A stretch of 34,564 nucleotides of DNA, taken from contig JAQSDT010000326.1 of assembly GCA_029946075.1 (NCBI GenBank), forward strand, positions 1-34,564. Reading direction: 5' to 3'. The DNA is from a bacterium. GTDB lineage: Bacteria; Pseudomonadota; Alphaproteobacteria; Rhizobiales; Xanthobacteraceae. Below, piece after piece: positions 28,399 through 34,564 of this stretch. The notes under the pieces were generated by a model. The model had not been told where the DNA came from. It ran no database searches and was given only the letters and a program-made list of their open reading frames with translations. Numbering within the stretch: position 1 is the stretch's first letter; each line of letters opens with the position of its first letter. The position numbers and the translations under genes were made by a program.

Positions 28399-28627
28399 AC
28401 TTTGATGCAGCACTTTGATGCACTTCGATGCATGTCATACAAACGGACCTGTTTTCTAGCGTTTTCAGCACGTTACAAACGACATCGATGCAAAATGATT
28501 TTACTTTGATGCGCTTCGATGCAGAAAGTGCATCAAAGTACTTCGATGCAATGTTTTCAATGACTTAGCATGGACTTCGATGCACTCGAAAGTTACTTTG
28601 ATGCAGATTTGTATGCACTTTGATGCA
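28399..28627. repeat. Iteron array, consensus ACTT(T/C)GATGCA; candidate replication origin
   Basis: 10 direct copies (28399, 28412, 28422, 28482, 28503, 28513, 28540, 28574, 28595, 28617) and one inverted (28529-28539), some with one or two mismatches. Confidence 0.9.
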
Positions 28628-28640
28628 GCGAAAACCGCCA

Positions 28641-30923
28641 CTAGTCGAACACGCCAGGCGCCGCGGGCGGTATGACCTTAAAGCCTACAATTGGCATACG
28701 ATTGCCAGGCTTTCTAGCCACAACGGTCGCCGCCACCCTGCCCGCCTTAACGACGCGGTCCCAACTCGCCGCAACGTCTTCGAGAGGATACAGCGCCAGG
28801 ACGTCGGAACGCCGCATCAGCACGCGCGGCGCCCAATGCGGCGAGTTGCGGGCCTTGGAAAGCGCTTCACCGTCAACAGCCGAATCAGCCACCGCGACCA
28901 GTAGCGCGTCGTCGATCGCCCGCCCCATAGAAACGACGGCGGGCCCGCGCGCAACGGCCGCGACACCCGCGACACTCGCGACGCCATCGCCACCAGAACC
29001 CACTGAAGGCGCCGCAACACCTTCCGCGGCCTCGCCAGGCTCGCCCGCGAACGTGGCCGACTCCTTGGTGCTCACGAGATCGAACGCGCCTCGCAGCCAC
29101 CGCAACATGAACGCGTCACCTGATGCGCCGTAGTTGGCTTTCCGGTTCTCCAACCGCCGGAACGGCCCTGTGCCGTCCTTTGTGGCGTGCTGCAGGTACA
29201 GCCGCGATCGCACAGACGCGTGCCAGGCCGTAGACCCGGACGTGCCGTCACCGCCGATCGCCTGCCCCGCTTTGGACGGGTGGCCCAATGCGAGCACGGC
29301 GCCGCCGGTTTCTTGCGCCAGGCGGCCGAGACACGCCTGCACAAACTGCCGCACCTGCGCGCGATCTATCTCGTTACCGCCGAATGTGTCTGCGATCGTG
29401 TCGACGACGATCAGCTTGGCGCCGAACGCCTTGGCGTCGTCTAACAGCGCTTGCCAGACGGCCGTACGTTTCATTGATCCCGCGTTGCTGTTCCAGATTG
29501 CCAGCAGGTTATCCATAAATTTGCGCGACGCGATTCGCAGGTTGGCCGATAGCTCTGGCAGGTCCAGGCCTAGCGCCAGGCAGATATCCCGCTGGCGCAG
29601 CTGCAGCTCGTCTTCGCTGTCTTCGCACAGGAACAGCATGACTTTGCGCTGTTCCGTTTTGCGCGCCAGGAACGGTAAGCCCGCGGCGATGCAAGTCCCA
29701 GCCTGTTGCGCCAGCAGCGTTTTGCCGACACCGCCGGCGCCCGTGAGAAGTGTTACCTCGCCGTCCGGCACCATGCCGTCGACGACCCACCGCCGCTTCG
29801 GCGGCGTGCGGCCTTCCCATTCCTTCGGGTCTACCCACCGGATCGCGACCGGCTCTGGTTTGGTCTCTAAAAGGCGTGGCGAATTTTCGATAAATAAACT
29901 TTCCGGTTCATCTGGAATTTCATCGAAGAAGGCGTCGACTTTTTTGAACTGATCCGGGGCGTGCTGTTCCGCCAGCTCATACAGCCAGTTCGCGCCGCGC
30001 CGGAACGGCGGCTTCATCCTGCGCCAGTCGGCCTCGACGACACCCGGGTCGTTACTGCCGTCCTGCCAGCGTTGCGCCCATTCGCTGAAGATTTCGAACG
30101 CGTCTTTTGGGTGATCGGGCAGCGCGGCTTTGATCGCGTAGCCGAAGTCCCGATACGCCTCGCGCGTGGCGAACACGGCCGACGTGTTGGGTGTGGCGCT
30201 GACCGCCTTGCGAACCTTCTCGAGATCGCCCTTGAGACTTGCCTGCGCGACGACGTCGGTTGCGCCTTCCGTGACGATCGGCTTCGCGGCCGGTAACAGT
30301 GTGCGCAGCTCGTTCAGTAGTGCGACGATCTGCTCGGGCGAGAAGACCGGGAGCTGGTCGAACGGCTTGATCGCGAACGGCCAGGCGTAAGGCGCTTTTG
30401 TCTTCGGGTGGATGCCGTGCGCGACGAACTGGCGCCCATCCGACAGGATCTCGACGCGCTCTGTGAGCCGGCCCTTGGCGTCGAGATCGCCGAACTCGAC
30501 GCGCATGTACTTTAGTGGCGCGGACACCCGGCATAGATAGCCCGCCTTCGGAAAATTACCGATGCGCGTCGGCAGCACGCCAAGGTGCTTGACGATCGTC
30601 TGTTGAATTAGAGCAGCGTGGACTTTGTGCGGCGTGTCCGCGTCGATCAGGATCAGGCCCTGCCCGGTCTTGATGCCTATGCCGGCGCCCATCGCCTGCC
30701 AGCGCTGGAAGTCTCTCGCGTCGGCCTCGTGCTGCAGCCAGTCGAAGCCGAACCATTTGCCGTCCTGGCCCTTGACGCCGACGGCTTTACCGCGGCTGTC
30801 CTGGCTGGTGCCGACGCGTGCGTACAGGCTCGATCGATCGGAGATCGCCGCGTCGTGCGGGATGATCGGCACCAGACGCGTGTAGCCGAGCTTGAAGAAC
30901 GCGTCGAACGTGTTGGGGTTCAT
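28641..30923 (-). CDS. Bifunctional primase/polymerase (PrimPol-like) with RepA-like AAA helicase domain
   Basis: Walker A LLTGAGGVGKTLLAQQ, LFLCEDSEDELQLRQRDI, KLIVVDTIADTFGG, ALGHPSKAG; N-terminal GIGIKTGQGLILIDADTP; start at [17 protein letters not shown]. Confidence 0.85.
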   Translation of the reverse strand: MNPNTFDAFFKLGYTRLVPIIPHDAAISDRSSLYARVGTSQDSRGKAVGVKGQDGKWFGFDWLQHEADARDFQRWQAMGAGIGIKTGQGLILIDADTPHKVHAALIQQTIVKHLGVLPTRIGNFPKAGYLCRVSAPLKYMRVEFGDLDAKGRLTERVEILSDGRQFVAHGIHPKTKAPYAWPFAIKPFDQLPVFSPEQIVALLNELRTLLPAAKPIVTEGATDVVAQASLKGDLEKVRKAVSATPNTSAVFATREAYRDFGYAIKAALPDHPKDAFEIFSEWAQRWQDGSNDPGVVEADWRRMKPPFRRGANWLYELAEQHAPDQFKKVDAFFDEIPDEPESLFIENSPRLLETKPEPVAIRWVDPKEWEGRTPPKRRWVVDGMVPDGEVTLLTGAGGVGKTLLAQQAGTCIAAGLPFLARKTEQRKVMLFLCEDSEDELQLRQRDICLALGLDLPELSANLRIASRKFMDNLLAIWNSNAGSMKRTAVWQALLDDAKAFGAKLIVVDTIADTFGGNEIDRAQVRQFVQACLGRLAQETGGAVLALGHPSKAGQAIGGDGTSGSTAWHASVRSRLYLQHATKDGTGPFRRLENRKANYGASGDAFMLRWLRGAFDLVSTKESATFAGEPGEAAEGVAAPSVGSGGDGVASVAGVAAVARGPAVVSMGRAIDDALLVAVADSAVDGEALSKARNSPHWAPRVLMRRSDVLALYPLEDVAASWDRVVKAGRVAATVVARKPGNRMPIVGFKVIPPAAPGVFD

Positions 30924-32077
30924 GCAAAGACGCCACTCGTCAGTCGAAGATGCTCGTTTTCGGCGTCGAGCCATGCACCGATGAACTCTTCGGCTTGCGT
31001 GGCGACGATCGCGTTGCCATAGGCGCGCAGTCGTCCCACACGGGAGGGAGCGCCATGAGCCAGCGGGAATGTCCCGGCCTCAACTGGCCGCCACTTTCCA
31101 TCCCGGCAGAGCAGCCAGTCAGCATTTCGCCAAACGCCGTTAACCGGGCCGGTTGGAGAGTTGCCGTTTGCTGAGTAAGCGACGAGCCTGTCATGACGGA
31201 CGTCATCGTACCGCCTCGTTCCCCATCCGTCGCCGATGGCGTCGTCCAGCAAGCCAAAGCCGCTTGCTGCGTCAGCGGCACGCCCGTATCCCAAGGCCGC
31301 GCGTCCTTCCCGCCCCGCGAGTGATCCTGTGCTGTTGGTGTTGCCCACGACGACACGTTGTTCAGCCAGTGATCCGCCGCTGCGTCCAGCCTCATTCCCT
31401 TCTTGCCCCCGCCTCGTTCCGAGTACGGTTTCGAAGGGGCGCCCTTGCCGTCCGTGCTCGTCGTCGTTGGCCAGGCGGCCAGCAAAGCCGAAGCTTGCAG
31501 GTCTTTTGACGACTGGTGTTTCGGGTTTGAACTGACCCCACGCGGCCCGTGCGGCCCTGTCATCGTGTCCGGCGTCGGCCAACCAATATAGTCGCTGTCG
31601 GATATGCGGCGCCCCGAAGCCCGCAGCGCAGAGATCGAACGCCCCGAAGGTGTAGTCCTCGCCTTCCATGTCAGATTGAAGAGTGTCGAGCCAAGCAAGG
31701 CCGTCCTTGCTCGCAACCTGCTCTCCAAAGCAGCTAACTGGTCGGCACGCCCTGACGAGGTGGTGCATGTGCGGGCGTAAGTACCGCTCGTCAGCAGCCC
31801 CAAGGCCTCGGCCTGCCGCGCTGAAAGGTTGGCAAGGTTCCGACCACGTCCAGACAGGCCGTCGATCGGGCCATCCTGCGCGTCTGAGAGCGTAGGACCA
31901 GACGCCGATGCCGGCGAAGAAGTGGCATTGCGTGTATCCTCTGAGATCGACAGGCCGAACATCGCGGATATCTCTTTCGTCAACGTCGCCCGGCGCGATA
32001 TGGCCCGCTGCGATCAGATTGCGCAGCCAGGCCGCGGCGAACTTGTCGTGCTCGTTGTAGTAGGCCCCGGCATTCAC
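30920..32077 (-). CDS. DNA (cytosine-5) methyltransferase, phage type, orphan
   Basis: [16 protein letters not shown] (motif I), [11 protein letters not shown] (motif IV), [10 protein letters not shown] (motif VI, EQV variant), [10 protein letters not shown] (motif VIII), [18 protein letters not shown] (motif X); GTG start via GTGA. Confidence 0.88.
   Translation of the reverse strand: MNAGAYYNEHDKFAAAWLRNLIAAGHIAPGDVDERDIRDVRPVDLRGYTQCHFFAGIGVWSYALRRAGWPDRRPVWTWSEPCQPFSAAGRGLGAADERYLRPHMHHLVRACRPVSCFGEQVASKDGLAWLDTLQSDMEGEDYTFGAFDLCAAGFGAPHIRQRLYWLADAGHDDRAARAAWGQFKPETPVVKRPASFGFAGRLANDDEHGRQGRPFETVLGTRRGQEGNEAGRSGGSLAEQRVVVGNTNSTGSLAGREGRAALGYGRAADAASGFGLLDDAIGDGWGTRRYDDVRHDRLVAYSANGNSPTGPVNGVWRNADWLLCRDGKWRPVEAGTFPLAHGAPSRVGRLRAYGNAIVATQAEEFIGAWLDAENEHLRLTSGVFA
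30940..31983 (-). CDS. Nested alternative-frame ORF inside the methyltransferase gene, WPTP-type repeats
   Basis: 347 codons open in +1 frame; [23 protein letters not shown]...[17 protein letters not shown]...[40 protein letters not shown]...[23 protein letters not shown]. Confidence 0.55.
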   Translation of the reverse strand: MTKEISAMFGLSISEDTRNATSSPASASGPTLSDAQDGPIDGLSGRGRNLANLSARQAEALGLLTSGTYARTCTTSSGRADQLAALESRLRARTALLGSTLFNLTWKARTTPSGRSISALRASGRRISDSDYIGWPTPDTMTGPHGPRGVSSNPKHQSSKDLQASALLAAWPTTTSTDGKGAPSKPYSERGGGKKGMRLDAAADHWLNNVSSWATPTAQDHSRGGKDARPWDTGVPLTQQAALACWTTPSATDGERGGTMTSVMTGSSLTQQTATLQPARLTAFGEMLTGCSAGMESGGQLRPGHSRWLMALPPVWDDCAPMATRSSPRKPKSSSVHGSTPKTSIFD

Positions 32078-32292
32078 GCGTCCGGCCTCTTGTCGCTGTA
32101 TCGCCGGTCCAGCACTTCCATCATGAGATCGCACTTCGTCTTGCCGTGCTCGCGGAAGAAGTCCGCCAGCGCGACGCGCGCCGCGAGACGGATTTTGTGA
32201 TCCGGGTTGTTGCTGGCGAAGATCAACTGCTCGAAGTCGATCAGTTCCTGCGGTGTGTAGGGCTCGGCGAGCGGCGCGGTCAGGTGCGTCAT
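32074..32292 (-). CDS. Hypothetical protein upstream of methyltransferase
   Basis: 72 aa, GTGA/ATGA overlaps with both neighbours. Confidence 0.6.
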   Translation of the reverse strand: MTHLTAPLAEPYTPQELIDFEQLIFASNNPDHKIRLAARVALADFFREHGKTKCDLMMEVLDRRYSDKRPDA

Positions 32293-32372
32293 CCGAAATT
32301 CCGGTGCAGCAGCATTCCGACGACGGCGCTGATGACGATCAGTGCGGCGGTATTTTCCAGCAGGGCAACCAT
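32289..32372 (-). CDS. 27-aa membrane microprotein
   Basis: MVALLENTAALIVISAVVGMLLHRNFG; TGATG with upstream stop, ATGA with downstream start; absent from ORF track. Confidence 0.5.
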   Translation of the reverse strand: MVALLENTAALIVISAVVGMLLHRNFG

Positions 32373-32824
32373 CAGATCACCGCCATGCGCGCGTGCGGCG
32401 AGCAGTACGGCTTGCCGGCGCTGAAGTCGGCGCCCGATTCGCCGCAGAAGCAGAAACCCGCAACGCCCGGCGTGCCTTTAGGCCAGCGGCAGGCGCTGTT
32501 CGTCAGGTCGACGAGCTGCAGGCCGACGCCGTCGCTCGGCTCGATCGGCAGTTCAGGCTTGCGCGCCTTCGCGCCGTCGATCCACGCCAGCCCGGGGTTG
32601 TGCTTGCGCTCCCGTGGCGGTCTAGGTTTTGACGGCTGACCCTTGCGGGGCTTTCGTTCGCCGCGATCGCGCGTCAACCCGAGCCGATCTATCTTGCCGA
32701 TGATGGCGTTACGCGAAAAATGCGGCAGGTCGTGCCGGATCTCGCTCGCGGTCCAGCCTTTCTCCCAACGATCGCGCAATAACGCCGTGTCGGGTTCGCT
32801 CCACATTGTGGCGGGGTTGGTCAC
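32372..32824 (-). CDS. GcrA-family cell-cycle-regulator-like protein
   Basis: WSEPDTALLRDRWEKGWTASEIRHDLPHFSRNAIIGKIDRLGL and C-terminal CRWPKGTPGVAGFCFCGESGADFSAGKPYCSPHARMAV. Confidence 0.85.
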   Translation of the reverse strand: MTNPATMWSEPDTALLRDRWEKGWTASEIRHDLPHFSRNAIIGKIDRLGLTRDRGERKPRKGQPSKPRPPRERKHNPGLAWIDGAKARKPELPIEPSDGVGLQLVDLTNSACRWPKGTPGVAGFCFCGESGADFSAGKPYCSPHARMAVI

Positions 32825-33057
32825 GACAGCGTCCGATCAAGTTCAATGATGGAACGCTTCAGGTAGTTGGCCTGGTCGAGACATTCCTCGTAGGCGTGTT
32901 GCAGCCAGTCCCGCAATGTCAGGTCGGTGCGGTCCAGCGCCGTGCCGTATTTGGCGATGCCGAATTGCGAGCGCTGCAGCAGGTCTGCCCGAACGGCGTC
33001 GACGACACTATCCCGTGTAGGCGTCTCTTGCGTATCGGGGCGAGCGGTGGTATTCAT
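32821..33057 (-). CDS. Conserved small phage protein (KYGTALDRTDLTLRDWLQHAYEECLDQANYLKR)
   Basis: Motif recalled as recurrent in phages; 78 aa. Confidence 0.65.
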   Translation of the reverse strand: MNTTARPDTQETPTRDSVVDAVRADLLQRSQFGIAKYGTALDRTDLTLRDWLQHAYEECLDQANYLKRSIIELDRTLS

Positions 33058-33111
33058 GACGTTGATCCTCGCTTGTCAGGGCGGGTGATTATTGCGGTGG
33101 TGCGCAGTGGC

Positions 33112-33144
33112 GGCGGGCTCTTCGGGGTCCGCCGTTTTCTTTTG
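33112..33144 (+). terminator. Terminator-like hairpin with UUCG loop and T-tract on + strand
   Basis: GGCGGGCTC-TTCG-GGGTCCGCC (two wobbles) followed by GTTTTCTTTT. Confidence 0.55.
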
Positions 33145-33154
33145 CTGGCTGGCT

Positions 33155-33182
33155 ACTATATCGCGATGTCTCTTATTGTCAC
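33155..33182 (-). promoter_or_regulatory. Candidate sigma70-like promoter for the GcrA/methyltransferase/primase block
   Basis: - strand GTGACA-16 nt-TATAGT; upstream of 33057 gene start. Confidence 0.55.
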
Positions 33183-33189
33183 GCGCGAT

Positions 33190-33381
33190 TTAATACACCA
33201 GACCTTTAAGCTCTGCGACGAGCAGGATCGCCAGCGACACGCCTGTCAGGACGCGCCACATGCTGTTCAGCTCGTGGCCGGTGACGATCAGGTGCATCGC
33301 CAGACAGGCCCCGCCGGCGTACAGCGCGAAGAACAGCGGCAGCACGTAGGGGCCGAGCGCGATCACATACCCGGCGATCAC
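33190..33381 (-). CDS. Small membrane protein
   Basis: GTG start (GTGA); MIAGYVIALGPYVLPLFFALYAGGACLAMHLIV...VLTGVSLAILLVAELKGLVY: two TM-like segments. Confidence 0.6.
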   Translation of the reverse strand: MIAGYVIALGPYVLPLFFALYAGGACLAMHLIVTGHELNSMWRVLTGVSLAILLVAELKGLVY

Positions 33382-33938
33382 GCGAACACCTGGCCGCGCT
33401 GCTCGAGGAACGGCGACTTCAGAAAGATCGGCAGGTCGTTGTCGTCATGCGCGACGATAGTCGGCCCGCCTTGCGACATGCTGCGCGTCGGCTGTTCGTC
33501 GCCGCTGTCACTCGCGAGCGCGTTCGCGTTGCCTGCGTCCTGGTCGAGCTTGTAAATTTCGCCCGTATAGATGATCGACCCCGGTTCAGGTTTGAACGGA
33601 ACGCCTGTGACGCCATCGGGGCCAGGCACCATAAAGGGTACGACCGTCGTCTTCACTTCGACGACAGGGCCGATCTGCCGGCGCGACACGCGCAGCATTT
33701 CGTTCGCGGATGTCGCGAGGTTCTGCACCATGTCGCGGGTCGCGTCGACATACTGCTGCATGTCGTTGATCTTCGCGTGCGCGTCGGCGTTGTCGGTCCG
33801 CAGTGACGCGTTGGCGAGGCTGTACGCCTGGTTCTCTGATGTCAGCGCGTCGATCCGCGCGAGCGCGGCGGCGAGATCGTGCTGTGCGGCGTGCAGGTCG
33901 AGTTCGAGCTGCGCAACCTGGTCGGCGATGCTTGGCAT
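33378..33938 (-). CDS. Coiled-coil hypothetical protein
   Basis: Start at MPSIADQVAQLELDLHAAQHDLAAALARIDAL with AAAAGGAG RBS. Confidence 0.65.
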   Translation of the reverse strand: MPSIADQVAQLELDLHAAQHDLAAALARIDALTSENQAYSLANASLRTDNADAHAKINDMQQYVDATRDMVQNLATSANEMLRVSRRQIGPVVEVKTTVVPFMVPGPDGVTGVPFKPEPGSIIYTGEIYKLDQDAGNANALASDSGDEQPTRSMSQGGPTIVAHDDNDLPIFLKSPFLEQRGQVFA

Positions 33939-33969
33939 AGGTGGTGCTCCTTTTGAGAGGTGGACGGGT

Positions 33970-34221
33970 TCAGGCGTAGTCGCCGCGCAGCGGCAAGTGT
34001 CTTTCGAGCATCTTCCGACAGTAGTAGGCGCCGTCAGGCGAAAGCTGCGAGCCGTGATCGACGCCCATGAAGCGCAGCAGATCAGACGATAAAGCGCGAG
34101 CATTGGAACGACCTATGTTGACCATCAGGCAACGCACGACGGCGCGAAGGCTCTCGTGAGCCGCCGAATTATACGGGCCGCCTTGATCCGGTACTGGCGT
34201 GTGGAAATGTTCGCCGGGCAT
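33970..34221 (-). CDS. Small hypothetical protein
   Basis: GAGAGG RBS before ATG; 83 aa. Confidence 0.5.
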   Translation of the reverse strand: MPGEHFHTPVPDQGGPYNSAAHESLRAVVRCLMVNIGRSNARALSSDLLRFMGVDHGSQLSPDGAYYCRKMLERHLPLRGDYA

Positions 34222-34322
34222 GTCATCCTCTCAATCGAATACGTTGTCAGGGTTTGGGTGTTGATGGCGTTTCCGGTGGTGGGGGGAAATGTCGCCAGTT
34301 CGGGTCCGTTGTACCTGGTCAC
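34125..34322 (-). CDS. Possible small protein overlapping 33970..34221
   Basis: GTGA coupling to upstream stop; VTRYNGPELATFPPTTGNAINTQTL; overlap lowers confidence. Confidence 0.35.
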   Translation of the reverse strand: MTRYNGPELATFPPTTGNAINTQTLTTYSIERMTCPANISTRQYRIKAARIIRRLTRAFAPSCVA

Positions 34323-34564
34323 TGCGAAACCTCTTCGATTTCGCCGTCGGCGTTCAGCGTGTACCACTGATCCGGCTTGACGCCGTTTTGGCCGGCAATA
34401 CCGGACCACGTCCTGGTAATTTTCCAGCTAGAGTCGCGGTGCACGAGAAATAGCGCACAACCATCGGCGCCGCGCACGCGCCCGAACCGCCCCGACGCGG
34501 TCGCTGCGCCGCTGTCGCCCGACGCGGTCGCTGCGCCGCTGTAGCCCGACGCGGTCGCTGCGCC
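34319..34564 (-). CDS. C-terminal part of 9-aa-repeat protein, truncated by window edge
   Basis: Open - frame: GAATASGYSGAATASGDSGAATASGRFGRVRGADGCALFLVHRDSSWKITRTWSGIAGQNGVKPDQWYTLNADGEIEEVSQ*. Confidence 0.65.
   Translation of the reverse strand, partial: GAATASGYSGAATASGDSGAATASGRFGRVRGADGCALFLVHRDSSWKITRTWSGIAGQNGVKPDQWYTLNADGEIEEVSQ
34491..34564. repeat. 27-bp tandem repeat (2.7 copies visible)
   Basis: cccgacgcggtcgctgcgccgctgt(c/a)g repeated up to the window edge. Confidence 0.95.

Noticed and set aside
28055-28471. 138-aa - strand ORF over the hairpin/iteron region
   Set aside because: Covers inverted repeats and iterons; composition unlike a real protein
28399-28627. CRISPR array interpretation of the short repeats
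   Set aside because: Units are ~11 bp, irregularly spaced, partly adjacent, one inverted; fits iterons, not CRISPR
30920-32077. Full restriction-modification system
   Set aside because: Only a methyltransferase is visible; no endonuclease-like ORF next to it, so treated as orphan
1-34564. tRNA, rRNA, integrase or transposase genes
   Set aside because: None recognised by eye; weak tRNA signals cannot be excluded without tRNAscan-SE

Overview
The window looks like most of a tailed-phage genome (or prophage) with T7/podovirus-like virion gene order, GC-rich. A Burkholderiales-type host is plausible but is inference only. A long leftward (- strand) late block runs from a terminase small subunit (~25.9 kb) through a short basic ORF, a candidate Acb2-like anti-CBASS protein, two tail fibres flanking an SGNH-like esterase, an endolysin with C-terminal TM segments, overlapping Rz/Rz1 spanins, TerL, portal, scaffold, capsid, tail tube A/B-like proteins, a GNAT protein, internal virion proteins and a tail lysozyme. 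A short rightward block (26.1-28.25 kb) encodes small early-type proteins. It is followed by a candidate replication origin (three contiguous hairpins plus an 11-copy iteron array) beside a PrimPol/RepA-like primase-helicase. Upstream on the - strand lie an orphan C5 cytosine methyltransferase with a 347-codon ORF fully nested in its +1 frame, a GcrA-family regulator, micro-membrane proteins and a truncated 9-aa-repeat protein at the right edge. Best leads: (1) the nested WPTP-repeat ORF in the methyltransferase, (2) the Acb2/Tad1-hairpin-like protein, (3) the hairpin/iteron origin, (4) GcrA next to a DNA methyltransferase, (5) several short ORFs missing from the supplied ORF track. No tool or database was used; all family calls are from motif recognition and recall.
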